A stretch of 64,000 nucleotides of DNA from Mycteria americana (taxonomy: Eukaryota > Chordata > Aves > Ciconiiformes > Ciconiidae), in assembly GCF_035582795.1 (NCBI RefSeq), contig NC_134366.1, positions 138,966,756 through 139,030,755 of the forward strand, written 5' to 3'. Made by a program: the position numbers and the translations under genes. Of the stretch, positions 38,633 through 55,400 are shown piece after piece. Under the pieces are notes generated by a model. The model ran no database searches and was not told the DNA's origin. It saw only the letters and a program-made list of their open reading frames with translations. How positions within the stretch are numbered: position 1 is the first letter of the stretch; every line of letters begins with the position of its first letter.

Positions 38633-41600
38633 TCACGTTTATCTCTGGTTTCTCTGACCCACCCCTCCAGCATAAATTCTCAATAATAGCAAATCTATTT
38701 ACCAACAGGAACAACAGCAAACTTGTCAAGAGATCATAAGGAAGGGAGGGGCTTCTCATCTCTTTATAAGAAAAACAGATTTCAGCATGTTGCAGAAGAA
38801 AATATTATTTCTAGAAAAAAATTCAGAAAAATAACCTATACATGAAGCATGTGGGTAGTTTGAGGAAGGGAGCAGAACTTGATTAAAAAAAGAAAAAATA
38901 AAGGCAGTGAAAGTATTATTTACTATCAAAATGTGTTTGTTCCTTGTGGAACTATCCCTGGCAGGTGAGTTAAGAACATAGCCATGGTGATTCAGAATAG
39001 CTCATGTGTTGCTCACATCACTTTGAAAGGAATTTTATCCCAGTGGTTTGTATAACATCGCTCATTGTTAGCACTGGTCTTAAAACATCTTTTCCATATG
39101 GGACAATTTTAAAATAAATACGTATTTTTTTCCTATTAGCTGTAATAAAATCTGTCTCGAGCACAAATACGTTTGCAAAGAACCTGAATAAACCAAAAAT
39201 ACAAATACCAGGAAAAAGCACACATTACCTCATCCATGAAGAGTAAAAATCTGATTAAGAACTATCTTTATACTCTAAACCAGGGATTATAGTATCAGCA
39301 AGAACTTTTGCATAAATAAAAAAAAAAAGATAACCATCAGCTTTCGTCAGGAAAATATCCTATAAATCCCATGGGAAAATAGTTTCAATTCAACAATGTT
39401 CTGAAAGCTAACATGATCATGTTCACCTTTTCATTGGGTCAGCTTGTGTCCTGGCATCTTTAGAGGCAAACCACAAGCAATTTATTATCACAATAGCTTC
39501 TGAGTTCCCCAAGCATTTTTATCTACAACTTCTCAGAGAGGCTTTCTTCATTCTCCTTCAGCACTTCCTAAGTTCCTAATTCTACTGAAATCAGTGGGAA
39601 AACCCCATCTCTTCTGATTATCACTTCTACGCTTACCTCCTTTTTTCATTCAGGTCTTCTCCTCAAATTTTAAGTTAGAGAACAATTTTGAAAACAATGT
39701 GAAACTGTTTCCAGCAGCATGTTTACTGTAAGCCCTGTAATTTTACCTTATACCTATCTGAGAAGGCAAACACCTTACCACAGAGCCTATCATAAATCTG
39801 TCTTTAGAAGCTCAGGTAAACATCTGTTTGTCAGTGTATAAATAATTATTATTTTTAGAAGAATGCTGCTTGAATCCAGATAATGATGTGATGATGAGTT
39901 GGGTTGAATTTATAGAATAAAGCAGAGATTTTTAAAAGAAACATAACCATGTAAGTAGCAGCAAGTCTCTCTGAAGTCAAATGGCGACCGTTAAGGAACA
40001 ATCTCTTGCTCTTGCGGGAGTCAGAGAAGATAATACTGAATTAATTAAGAAGCAAGACTAAAGAGCTGTACATGAACAGCGAGGGAGCACTGTAAGGAAT
40101 CTGGAAAATGCGCACCCAATGAAGGACAAGTGCCAGCAAGTCGCGCTGCACAGTTAGAAGGACTGCAGAGCGGAGGAGGTGGTGCTGAGCACCCAGTGCC
40201 CACGTGCCAGGGTTTTCACTTCAGAACAGCTCTAGTCTGCCATCATGGAACAAGTGCCCATGAGCAGTTGGAGAGCACTTGGTGAGCACCTGGACAATAT
40301 ATTGTTCTTTAGTTCTAGCCAAAAGAAATCTGGTTCTACCCCCTAAAACCAGTCCAGGATGTTAATCAAAGTGTAGTGAGGGGGAATGACTGGAAGGTCT
40401 GCTTTGACATGACACTCCTGATCTGAATTAAAATGTAATATGGATACATCAACAGATACCCACATTCAGAGTATGCCTAGCTTTTAGAGCAAAGAAATTT
40501 CTTCAGGAAGAAAATAAAATCACCCACAAGGAAGCACCATTGGAAGAGTTTCTGTTCTGCTTCGCTTTACTCTAGATTGTTACAAAGCCTTGAGAAACAG
40601 CTGACAAATCTCAGCTTGAAGATAAATGCATGAGTGATAGCTGCTTTTGGAGAGAACAAAACAAACAACAAAATAATTCAGAGACAACTGAGATGTTGTT
40701 GGAAAAAAAAGCTTATGATATTTTCAAAACACTTTTACAGATTAATCCTTTCCTTACGAAGGAAGTGTTAAACACTGACTATGACACCGACTATTTCTAC
40801 ATCTTCAATGTAGACTTCCATTGTACTGTCTCTACACTCCCCCAGCAACAGAAGCTGGATGCAATTAGCTCTCAGGTACAACTCCACATCCCAGTGTCTT
40901 CCCTGTTACATTACACAGATAGCCTATCCTCCGCACTCTGCCAGGTCAGACACTGCTGCTTTCCAACTCAGATCTTTCCTAAAGATTCATTTCTTGCACC
41001 ATGTTCAGGAAATAAACCAGCAAGAGCAAAACAAAATAAAAATTCCTAATCACGCTGTTCTCCGGACTCTCCAAAAGCTTCTGTGCACTTATTTAGGCTG
41101 TGAGACCTTCCTGGCAGAATTTAGAACATCTGATAGGGGTACTACATCAAGGACAAACGGGCACAGGTTTGTGCTTGCAGCAGGTCCGTGCAGCGTTTGC
41201 CAGCTGACCGCACTTGGCCGGTGGTGCTCAGCAGCGCTGCCTCCCGTTCTTGCACGACTGCAGTCTCCCTCTTCTCTCACAAGCCCCCTGCCAGGTAGGA
41301 CCTACCTGCTCTCCCTGCCAGCCAGCCATAGCTCCCTGCTTCTCTTAGTCAGCTTGGCACCAGCTCTGCCTCAGCCACCGGCTTAGGGAGGTGTAAATAG
41401 CATATCTGACGTGTGGCATGGCGAAGAGTTTGGTGGACACCTGCCTTTGCGTAGTGTCTCTGCAGAAGCCGAGAGTCAATGACATGGACGGCCTCCAAGG
41501 TCATACAGCAAACTAATGAATAGGGAGAATTGTAGTAATAAATTCTTGGCTTCCAGCTCCCACTTCATGCAGCTCCAGCATTATACTGCTTCAGTATAAC

Positions 41601-42180
41601 AACCTCAGCATCACAGAGCGCACACACACCAGGCAGCTAGGGCAGTTAAAGACCCTGATTGATTTAACAGAAGGTTTAGCTTCTGCTAAATCAAATCACA
41701 GCGATTCCTGCTAGATGCCCATATGCAATATCAAGTTTTGGATTACCCTCAGCTGTTTATGGTCAGATTTTAAACCAAAACTTTAAGTGGTCATTATTTT
41801 GGCTATATCTTTCTATTTGAAATTCACTTAAGTGTCCTCCGCTTTATTTATGTCTGTCTGTGAAAGGAGTATACCTCCATTTACTCCATGTAGTTCCAGG
41901 AGTGAGGTGTGGAATGATTCTGGAGAGTCCCATGAAAACAAAGAGGTTGTGTAACCCTCAGGATTATAATTATTTTCAGTTCTCCTGCATATAGGTCAAA
42001 GGACCAGCAGCACACTCCCAAGAAATAAAGCACGCCAGGAACGCGGCGGCTGCACGGGGCTGGAATCTGCACTGGAGCTCTCTGCATGGCCGAACGCAGC
42101 CGATTCAGATCTCTATCAGTCTGACCCTACGGCACAGCCTTCGTAGCTAAGAGGAGGGGAAACAAACCCAAGACAGATCT

Positions 42181-42255
42181 GTATATATCTACATGTACAT
42201 GTTTGTATATGTATATACAGTCTCACACACATATGTGTCCATATATACGCATGTG
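42181..42255. repeat. TA/TG/CA-rich alternating low-complexity tract
   Basis: GTATATAT, TACATGTACATG, GTATATGTATATAC and CACACACATATGTG segments in succession in the last EYA1 intron. An interrupted dinucleotide microsatellite. Confidence 0.75.
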
Positions 42256-43698
42256 TGTTCACGGGGCATATACAGTAATTTTCACCTTATCTAAGATAAC
42301 AAATGATTGTACAAAACTAAAACATTTAAAGTAACAAAATTATCATACAAAACCTTCTATGTTATTCCTGTATTAACAAGCCCCATTTATCCACAACTAT
42401 TCAGCCCTGTCAAAAGTGGCAACACACCCATGAGACAGAAGTACATTTTTTCTTACTGAATGAGCAGGCAAGAGTTTCTTTCTATATATATTTACTAAAT
42501 ATTGCATTTAGAAAGCCATCCCTGCCAACACTTAGCACACATGTCATGTACAACACGTGTCTTCTATTCTGAGCACACTGAAAAATGCTAATATCTCATT
42601 TGCTGCTGTGGGAGAATGGATGACAAATGCTAACCTCTAATAAATAGGCGGTGTAACTGGATGCATTAGTATCTAATGAAACCGTAAGAAAGCTTTTCCT
42701 ATTGCATATTGGAGGAATATGCATCTAGACTGTAAACACTGATTTTGTAAAACAATGGTTTTTAGTAAAACAATGATTTTGTGTACTATTTCATTATCAT
42801 TATCTTCCAAGTAAATATGATGCTTTTGTCTTTTAAAAAACATGAATTCTTTTGTAGATGATACTTGGTAATAAATACATCTATGAACTTTTTAGTGATT
42901 TAATTTTAATGACATTTTGAAACGAAACACGGTGGCAGAAGTTTGAATGTGGTTGTGGTGTAAAAAGCATGACAAGTGAAATGATTAATTTAGTAAATCT
43001 AATAATTATAATATTATTAAATAACCTAAAATATTAAGGTATTTTATTTCTGAAATAGAAGCAATATTATTTTTCAGCATGTATTTATTAAAAGTACAAA
43101 ACTTCAACTATTTTATTCAACAAAATAAAGTGCTTCTACTAATACATGTGCAAAACAAAGCCATTTTTTGACAGCAACGCCGAAAAGTGCAGACTATCCT
43201 CCTTCCCTTAAATGAATACAAAAACCTTACTCCTGAGATTTGTGACAGATTTGAATAGAAAACTCATCAGTTTCTGTCATCTTTCACAGTATTTTTGTTG
43301 TGTTCCTGCCAGATTTGCTAAGCGGTCGTCTTTACTTCCTACCCCAAACCTGACCAGCACAGTGTGACTGTGAGCTTAAAAGCAGTGGCATATTGGATAC
43401 CCATTTATATTCTATTTATTGCTCCACAAAGATTTATGATTTTTCCTCCCAATTTCCCTCCGAGGCAGCATGACCATTTTGGAGACAAAAGGAGAAGCCG
43501 ATTTGCCCAGGCTCTCCCGAATCACCTGATGTAAAATCCAGCTCCTCAGTGCAGAGAGCCTCCTCCTTTGTCTCCTCTCGCAAATTAGAAATCCTTTGGA
43601 GGATCCTCCTAAGTCGAAAAACTCAGGAGTTGGGGTTTTTTCTGCCTTACGAGTATTTCCCGACTGTGTCTCCAAAGGCAAAGGCAAAAGATGAGCTC

Positions 43699-43785
43699 AA
43701 ACAAAACAAAACAAAACAAAACACAACACAACTAAGCAAAACAAAAAACCAAAACCCAAAACAAAACGAAGCAAAGCAAAACAAG
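43699..43785. repeat. (AAAAC)n-type A-rich simple repeat
   Basis: Five near-perfect AAAAC units at the start, decaying into ACAAC, AAAACC and AAGC variants. It lies in the last EYA1 intron, just before a CpG-dense patch. Confidence 0.85.
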
Positions 43786-46763
43786 ATGCCAAGACAATGG
43801 AGTCCCTGGCAGAAAACCCCAGAAACTTATTCTGGGAGCAGCTGTGTCACCGCAGTGGCACTCGGATGCGGCGGCTCTGACCCACACAGCACCCGCACCG
43901 ATGCCGGCAGCCGTCCCGAGCACCCCTCGGCTCCCACACCGGTTTCTCTCTCCCCTCCTCTCCCTCTTTTCCCGGGGAAGCTGATCCGAAGGTAGCAACC
44001 TCCGCGTGAACCCTGGCGTTGCAGCTACCCTGGCTGTATGCTGAACTGATCCAGAAGGGTACGATTATTCCTCAGCCTGCAACGCAAACGTCCCGAGAAT
44101 TTTAATTGTCTTATAAAATATTTTGCTGGAAGTGACAGCTAAACAAAGGTGTTGATACCATGGCTTGTCCCATGCTACATGAAACATAAGAGCGTGTGGT
44201 TTCCTCAGTGTATTGTATTTATTTTCATCAATCAAAAGAGGCATTTTATGAAAAAACAGTCTATCCTAAAAATGTTTCTCAAAAGAGCAATGATCTTTTA
44301 AACGGTATTAAAAAGTTTCTATTATTGAATTTTTACAACAATGACAATAATAGAAAGATTTTAAATGTGTCCTTTATTTTTCCTATTGTTGTATTGACTC
44401 AGGATTTTCCATGAATGAAGGACATAAATGAAAATCTTGTTTTATGATGAAGCAATTGAGAAATTATTGGTAAATTATTTTTAATAAAAAACCTTAACTT
44501 TCTTACCTCCTAAGCTGGAAGTTCAGCTCTTTTCACTAAACGAACACAGAATAAAAAAATCTCTCAAATTAAATAGGTTTGAATTTATAGGCTCACTTAA
44601 AAATACTCGTTATAGTTTACATGTAATCAATGAAGTGCAGTTTAAAGAAGAGGGTACTGTTTACACTTTAAGTAGTGTAAAGAAACGTACATATACTACG
44701 GGCTTCACCACAGGCCAAACCCCTTCAGCAAAGTGCTGTGCAAAGGGATACCACAAAAACTGTCCCTGCCCTGAGAATGTCACAAAACCCGACGTGCTGA
44801 TGGGAAGGAAGGCAGGAAGGAACCAGCTAACAAGGTTCAGGGGATAAGCAAGGCAATGGGGTACATCATGGGACAGTTACGCCACTTCGGATTGATGGGC
44901 TTTGGGTGGTTTTGTGGGGGAAAATCTTCTCCTGTTTTGTTTGCACTCTCTCCAGAGAAGGTCTAGGCTTTTACTGTTTCCTAATACAGCGCTACCATTT
45001 ATTCCTTAGACATACGTCTAAGGGCATACGTCTTTAAACTGAAGCACGGTATACACTAGGGTGCATTCCCATGCTCGCTCCTCCTAATAACCCTAGAAAC
45101 AACCTGCGGAGCAGATAACACAAAGGCATCGTCTGAGCTGGGAGCAGCTCCTGGTACCGCGAGGCACTGTGTGGTTCTTGCTCTTGCAGGATGCGAGGGC
45201 CAGAACTTAAGAGGCAAATCCTGCTTTCACAGTGTGAAATGGTGACTTCTTTTTCGGTGGAGTAAGAAGCAGGACAAGAAGCACAGAAGCATTTTCCTTA
45301 ATCAAATTAATAGTTTCTGCAGAAAGGCAGGGCTGCTGGTCTACTTATTGACTTCTCTGGCACTGCTGCAGCAGATAATTTAATCCAGAGCATCTAACAT
45401 GCTTTGAATCTGAAAATTCCTTCCACCGAGAAAGAATACACAGAAGTAATGGCACAAAGGAACTTTCTATACTGCTACTCCTCTTAGCGACTGGAAAGGC
45501 TTTTTCTTATGCTTTTCTGAATCATGTTTCCTGTTGAAAAAAGCATTGAATTAGATAATGTTACCGAAAGGACTACTCCTGCCATTATCATATACAACAC
45601 TATTTCACTGAGCAACAGAAAAGGAACAAAGAGAAGAAATTTTTTTCCCCTGATCTTAAATGCAGCTTTTAAAATGTAATCATTTACAGCGGGAAAACAT
45701 TTCTCCGCAAAGATGAAAGGCATTTCTGAAGGAGAAAGGAGCAAACTGTTCCCGTCAGTCCGCCAAAGGGATATATGAAACTGAGACTCTGCGAAATGCC
45801 GGGACGAGCCGGGAACCTACCCGCAACGCTTCGGGGGCACAAAACCCGGATTTCATGAAGCAAAACCAGTCAATGGTTGTTAAAACACCATGCAGACTAA
45901 TTAGTTTCACTTCTCCAATTTAGAAAGTTACAGTGGAAACAGATATAGAAGTACCACAGAGAGTTTCGTGGTAAAAAGGCAGCTGTGTAAAAGCAATTTA
46001 CCTGTAAAAGGAAGCAAGAACAGAAATGCCCATTTTCCTACTCTTTCTCCTGTTGTTCCAATAGCCAATATTATGCCTCATTCCTCCAAGCAAAGACTCT
46101 GTATCTGCTGCACTTGGGTAGAATAGCAAGGCTAGGAATACTGCCTATTGTTTGTCAGCGGGAAGTATTGTTTTTTATGGAGCTTACTCCACACTGGTAA
46201 AAAAAAAAGTGAATTTTTCCCTTCTTCCCAAAGGAAAGCAAAAAATAATAAAGACATAGTCAAATAGTATCCTCTGCTCAGTTAACTGAGGTTATGAATG
46301 CAGGACAAGCCGCAAGTAGTTACCTGAATGCAGAGTCCAAATTATGGACGCACAAGAAAACTGAAATTTATGTATACCTACTCCAGTCCTACATACCTTT
46401 TCAAGGTGTGACATATACGTATTTCATATAGTCAAATAGCACACTGCCTTTGATCAGCAAGAATTGCCATTTTTTGCTTATATTCATAACATCCTATGTG
46501 GTCTTTTGGAATGCCAACGAAAACAGAACTATTAGTTCTTGGCATAAAAGCCAGGGTCCATTTTCTGGCTCCTTTTTGAAATACATCAAACATACATAGC
46601 TAGCTTAATGTGTCTCTTGGAGAACAGTAGGGCACATTATTATCTACAGTTTTATGCAGCTTTCTACTAGATATGGTCAAAACATGTTTCATAAAGCAAA
46701 GATACAAACCCCAAATGTCAATGCACGCTGTCCCATGTCGAAGAAAAGACAGTTTTGCTTTCA

Positions 46764-48903
<2,140 letters not shown>

Positions 48904-49025
48904 CTATTTTAGTTGCACTGTAAATATTCTCTATGGGAAATACAACCCCTAGTCCATACAACAAGACTTTTGCCAGAGCTGGAATTAGCTGAGTAGTTGT
49001 TACAAGAATGTTCACACAGTTTGTC
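48904..49025 (-). CDS. EYA1: EYA1 coding exon with HAD motif II
   Basis: The 122-nt exon finishes the split arginine and encodes [20 protein letters not shown], then [20 protein letters not shown], ending with one base of a glycine codon. The VTTTQL stretch is HAD motif II. Its middle threonine corresponds to the catalytic-core Thr of EYA2 (Thr448 in the numbering I recall). The acceptor is TTTTCTCTTCCATAG and the donor GTGAGC. The sequence has GVVFP where I recall GIVFP in mammals. The next intron is 2000 nt. Confidence 0.97.
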
Positions 49026-49310
49026 CTATGGAAGAGAAAACGCAAACATCCTTTTTTTAACACAACAAAGCAAAACAGAAGAAGGAAAACCTTATCCCTC
49101 CCATCAGAACCCCTCACCAGTACTACTGCCACTTACAGAGAAAGGGTTTTTTTTCCACCGTACAGGAGAGCAAGGTACAGAGTGGCATGGTCAAGGAATG
49201 AGAAGAAGGTCCTCCGGGTTCAACCTTTTGCCCACCAGACCAGGCGGCCTTTTCTAGATCACCAGCAGACATCCTAAAGTTTCCTAACTACCCCGTACTC
49301 TTTGTACTCA

Positions 49311-49460
<150 letters not shown>

Positions 49461-49631
49461 TTAAGTAATGTTCTGTCATTTTCCTTTGCTTTCAATTACC
49501 TCAGAGACAATTTTCCACACACCGCAAACTAAACAGCTCACTAAACGCTACCATGTTAAAAAAGGAACAGAAACGAAAAGTTCTTTCTTTTACTACTTCT
49601 CGTCTAGTTTTTGTTATATACTTCAGAGTCA

Positions 49632-49859
<228 letters not shown>

Positions 49860-49996
49860 CTACTCACTTCACTGGGTTGCAAAGGCTAAGACAGCTAAAA
49901 AGACAGCGGTAACTACTGTAAGCGTTACAGCAGTTCATTGCTTTCCCAGGAAGGAACTTGCAAAGCAACGTTTTATCTTGTTCAGTTCTCTTGTAC

Positions 49997-50055
49997 CTTA
50001 AATCTTGACCGTTGTCGTCTGAAGACACGTCGTCAATGTGAACCTGGTCGCATTC
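49997..50055 (-). CDS. EYA1: EYA1 coding exon, start of the visible part (acidic segment of the Eya domain)
   Basis: The 59-nt exon reads ECDQVHIDDVSSDDNGQDL plus two bases (AG) of a split serine codon. This is the conserved acidic linker in the N-terminal half of the Eya domain, downstream of the catalytic DLDET motif. The acceptor is a pyrimidine-rich stretch ending in TTAG just above 50055. The donor is GTACAA just below 49997. The intron to the next exon is only 199 nt. The upstream partner exon (encoding the segment ending in FFNDLE in the family) was searched for in 50.1-64 kb on the minus strand and not found, so it lies outside. Confidence 0.96.
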
Positions 50056-53000
50056 CTAAGGCGACAGAAAGACTTCATAATTTTCTTGATCTTGCAATTC
50101 TCGAAAATAAAGCTATAAAAAACTATGAACGATCTACTCATCAGGGATATTTTTAATTGTGCAAATCAGTAGATGGCAGTCTTGTTAAAACAACTATTTT
50201 ACCTATTCCTTGTGCTCATTTCTTAGAATAAATGCACACCATCATTAGCTACTACTGTTAAATGGCTTTCCAAAAACACATTTTTGTGTTTAGAAAGGAA
50301 AGTGGTTAAAAACAATTAGCATATGTGTTCCATAAATGTTCTTGTAGCCTTTCAGGTACCTTAAAACATCATGCTGCTCAAAGCTGATTCAGTCAGTGCA
50401 TAAGTGTAACTGAAAACAGACATTTTGGTAAATGTAACATATTAGAAAAATTAAACCTGATGCTAACCGCCAATGAAATTATGACCTCTGATTGCTGTTG
50501 AGCCACACACCAACACAGCCTGAGGCCAGTGTTTCAGAGGAGCGCAGACGAAAAATCTGTTCCTAGTTTGCCATTCATTTGAGAGTTGTGAGTTTCCTTC
50601 TCTCTGTTTGGTCTTAGTGCATGAAAGCAGCATGCAAAGATGAAGAAAATCTGAACAGAAATAGCCAAATCAAACCATCTTTCTTCAGCGACTTGTATGC
50701 AAACTAACACGGCACATTCATAATGAGCTTTGTTCATCACTAAATTAAAAATCATAATGCATATTGTTTATCCACCAAAAAACCATTAGAACATTACTAT
50801 TAACAATTTAACTTTTGGCAGGTAAACAAATAAACCTCTGGCACTCTAAATCAATCTCAATTCAATGCTTGAAACAATAATGGATTTCAATTATTTTAAT
50901 AATTTCCTCTTCTCTCTCTTAATGTGAAGTCCTATAACAAACATGATCTATTTTAAACATGAAAATACTACAATCCTTTATTTTTTGTGTTACTGCTTTC
51001 CTCTGAACAAATTTTTCTCTCTCCATGGATTTGTGAGGAAGGGAGGGAAAGACAGAAGTGGAAAGAAACTCAAACCAGCTGTTCCCTAACAGAATTAAAA
51101 TCATGACCCTCAACCCTTTTTCTAAAACATCTATTTTCCAGCCAACCCTCTCCCAGCAAGCAGCAAGCTCCAAGGAGGAAAAGACTTTGACCCTGTAACC
51201 TTCTCCTCCTCTCCTGAGGTCAACAACCTCAGATAAGAAAAAAGCTGAAGAAGTCTATTTGGCCTCACATGATGGCTGTGGATTCTAGGTTTTTAAAAAC
51301 ATAGGTCTACGAAAAATACCTCGGAAACTTTTCAAATGCTTTGAAGAACAAGGTGTGTTCTTTTGCACTTGTACAACATATACTTATTCTTACTGTAATA
51401 CGTACTCTTTTGTATTTTACGCATAGGTAGCTTGTGCTAGAGAGAGAGGTAAAAGCGACAACCAGCACAGGAAAGGCAATACTACATTTGCTCATATTTA
51501 ACCACCATACAGTGAATTTCCTCCTCAGGCAGACAAAATGTATTACATGTACAGACAGAGCTGAAACTACAAGTGTGAACATATGTTGCCAGGCTTTGAA
51601 AATCAACTTGGCTAAAAAAAAGCTGGAAGCTTCTTCACCAAATTATCAAATTCACAGAAATTAAGTTTTTTTGTTTAAAACTGAAAGGAACTGTCCATCC
51701 AAATGCCTACCCAGTTAACGATTCACATATGAACTGAGAGTAAACTAATCAAGAGACACCCTCCTGAATCCATGAGTTTCCCATTGTAGTTACTCTTCCA
51801 CTGCTCAGTGATGTCTCAAAGTCTCCATGGATAGAAAACTTAAGCTTAAGTTGCCAATGTAGCAGTGAAAATTACCAAGTCAACAGCCTCCTCCCCCAGC
51901 CTGGAAACTACGAATGACAACTGGAACAAGTTGCTGGAGAAGAGGATTCAAAATAGAAATCTGGGAAAAAGAAACAATTTTTTTAGTAAGCACAAAACTA
52001 AAGGAAGGAGTAGAAGATCAGCTTCTCACAGGAGCGGCTGAAAGAAGGAATAACTCAACAGACTTCTAAATTCAGCTCTCTCAGGCAAAAGACAGAGGCA
52101 GGAAAGATGACACCACTACATCTCAGATCCCACAGTTAGAGAGGAGCTGAGGACTTGGAATTTTAATTTATGCTGCAAGGTCTCGGGACCATCACAAGCC
52201 CTGAGACATCACAGACATTCTCCCCTTTTGTCTAACCATCTGCTTGGTAGGTAGAAAGTGAGAACCGAAATGATACATTAGAAATAGAAATCATGGTATC
52301 GAAAGAAAGAGGGATTTTGGAGAGAAAAGCCCAGGAAAGAAATCAGAGACTAAAAATTGGTGGGGTAAAGGTATAGAAACTGTCAAGAAAGTAAGCGAAG
52401 TGAAGAAAAGGTCATGAACATCACAAATTTCAGGTGAAATACTGAATATAATGGAGAGAGATAGTGTCCTCTTTTGTCAGGAATAAAAGAAGAAAAAAGT
52501 AAACTCAGGAAGGGAATGAAGCAAAATCAAAGCACAAGAAATACATGTTATAATTTGGAAAGGATTAAAGACCAATGTGATTGACACTACGTTACAAGTA
52601 AAGGAAGGTCACAACCAGTGCACGACTGTTTTGTTCCTGTTGAGTGGCAGGACACAGCTTTGAGGCTAAATGTGAGCTTTGAGTGCCAGGTATTTTTTCA
52701 CGCTGTCTAGCTGACTCCGACTTTGGGCTAATGAGCGATGGGTACATTTTTCAACCCCTGGACATGGGAAGGAAAAACACTCATTTAGCAATTTCTCTTT
52801 TAGCAGTAAAGTTATTTAGGAACACCTCATCAAAGAAGCCAATTACCTGCCCACCATTAATTGATCTGGTCCAACCTTCCCTCAGAACACCTGGTACCTG
52901 TTTCCACCTGCTTGTTTGGCACGGAGCATTTTTTTTGTGAGCAAAGACTACCTGAGACACTGTTCAGTCCCCTGATTAGTTATAAGCAAGCACCCACACA

Positions 53001-55149
53001 TTCAACATTTTAAAATAGCTGTTTACTCAATATGCACCATAATCAGGGATATGCTAAAATGAAGTTTGACGCTGACCAACAAACAGAGTATGCACTTCCA
53101 ACCAGTACATTTTTGCAAAGATATATTTTAATAAAAATACAAAGACTCATAAAATCCTCAAGTACTTCCCAAAAAAGCTTCTGTGACGAGAGCCAACTTA
53201 GAGCTAAACAGCCATTCAGAAAAAAAAAAAAAAATACTGGTTTGTTTGCAGGCTTACCATTTCAAACTTTTACAGATATATTTGACACTTTTGTAAAATT
53301 TTCATAGGAAATACAGTACTAGTATTCTCCCCCTAATTTCTCTGGCAAAGTGATATCTGAAATTAATATTGAAAGTCCCTGTAGAAACACTATAAATACA
53401 TGTTATTTATGCAGATGTATTTTATTATGATAGAATCAGTTTAGCAGTCAGCTCCAAAGCAGAACATTAAAATTGTTGGATTCTCTTTTAAAATAGGTTG
53501 AATTGGCAAGTAAGGAGCAAAATATCCTGTGGCTTATGTATAAAGATTATGCAGCAAGCTGTGTTTTGCTCCTAAAGGTGTTGACCTTGCAACTTCAGTC
53601 TATCCAGTCTGAAATCTTCAGTGAGGGACTACAAGTGATGACATGTTTGCACTGAAGGTTTGGATTTCAGTCAGACAGGCTGAGATGCAGCTCTGCACTT
53701 TGGGATCAATCCCTGGAAAGCAAAATGCACTTGGTATAGTTCAGGGATAATACTTTCAGAAGGGCAAAGTATTTTAGGCATCTAAGCCCTATTCTCACAT
53801 AGGTCTTCTAAACCGCATTGATTTTAATGAAACCCTTGCCAAAGTGCTTAATTCACATTTGAAAATGAGATTTGGGCTACTAAAACATACAGAACTATTT
53901 AGAAGACCTTATTCGTGGTGCTGCATGCATTTTCTGTGTATGAGGGGCAGACACGGGATAGGACAGGTATTTGCAAAGGGTAATTTAGTCTAGGGAAGCG
54001 ATGCTGCTCTGATTCAGATCTCTGCTGCCGATCCCTTGCAGCTGGGGCCAGCAATCATAGGGCAAGTTGGTCAGAAACCTGGAGCGGTTGTTTTTTCTGG
54101 GTTGGTTTTCTGTGTGACCAGCACACTAGCTTGACGGCTGCTGTGGGAAACGGCAGGAGAGTGAGGCTGGGGGGTGGGAGCGGGACTGGTCCTCCTGGCA
54201 GCAGCCTGGCAGCTGCCCAACACAGCACCCTCAGAGCCACGTCAAGTAAGTGCCATCTGGAAGCTGGGGAGGTTTCTTCAAAAGGCTTCAGGAAGAATCA
54301 CATTTTAAGAAAAAATCTGAGGCAGAGGGAAAATTGATCTTCTGCAACGAGAGAGAGCAAGTCTTTTCAGTTCAGGAACGGCAGCACGAAAGACAGCAAG
54401 CTGTGAAATGCAGGAGGATTTAAAAGCCTGTAGGGAGACCCCAGCAAAGGCTATTGTCAAGGGAGAGAAAGGAGACATTTCCTATATACCTTTAAAGTGC
54501 AAGTTTGGATGAGGGAGGATGCTAGATAGGTGATATAAAACACTAGTAACATGCTCAAAGCATGCTCAAAGATACGTTGTTAATGGTGATATGGGGGGGT
54601 TGTCTGTAGACTTACCAATTAGCCTAAGGGAAAATGAGAGTGGTCAGCATGCGTAACTTAGCAAATCTACCTATAGCAGTTTAAGAAGCTACTGTCCATG
54701 CTGTCCTTTGCTGTTCTCTAGCACAGCTGGCTTGCATGGATCCATGTGTTTGTGTCCCTCAGACCTTTCAGTGCCACAACTGGTAGCTTAGCTTGAAACA
54801 AATCTCCTGCAGCAGCTCAATTAAACCAACAGACGTTGCATGGAGTAACTGAGACGTGTTTCTATGTTCCCTTCCATCAGCTCTGCTTTGGGGCTTGAAG
54901 CAGCAGCAGACACTTGCTTGCAGGAGCTCCATAAAACTGCTGCAATCATTTGCTGAGTGAAAATACGTCTCCAGTGAAATGCAGTAAGCCAAAGAAAAAC
55001 AACAATAGAAAATTAATGACTAGATGAGTCTAGCCTAAGATTTGTACATGGAAAGCTTGTGTCTTCTCCCTCCTCCATTCCCAAAGCATTTGCTAACTCC
55101 TTCATCCTAACTTTTCCTCCTTCTCTTTTCTGTTTTTGTATGATGAGCC

Positions 55150-55400
55150 AAAGACTCCCAGAGATGCTCCACAGTCATCATTCACAGCTCTTAAAATGCC
55201 TGGACATATGTAGTCTTCTGGAATCATTCCTTTAAACTAACTTAGGATCTTTATAAAGATTCATATGCAAAGCATTAAGTTATGGCAGAAATGTTCTGCA
55301 AATATTTATATTACTTTGCTCCTTTGCTACCACCCGTTAAGTTGTGCACTTCTGCCATAATTATGTAAAATATGCCTCACTACTCAATTTACTGTAGGAA
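55150..55400. promoter_or_regulatory. Candidate intronic regulatory element with inverted repeat
   Basis: Within the large EYA1 intron, the perfect 11-bp inverted repeat TTATGGCAGAA (55280-55290) / TTCTGCCATAA (55350-55360) is separated by 59 bp. Adding flanks, 14 of 16 bases pair. Nearby are an ATATGCAAA octamer-like site and CATTAAG. No repeat family is recognised; function is inference. Confidence 0.25.

Noticed and set aside
40630-41386. Overlapping plus-strand frames of 139 and 175 codons in the last EYA1 intron
   Set aside because: They overlap in two frames, match no known family and lie antisense in an intron. No promoter or poly(A) evidence.
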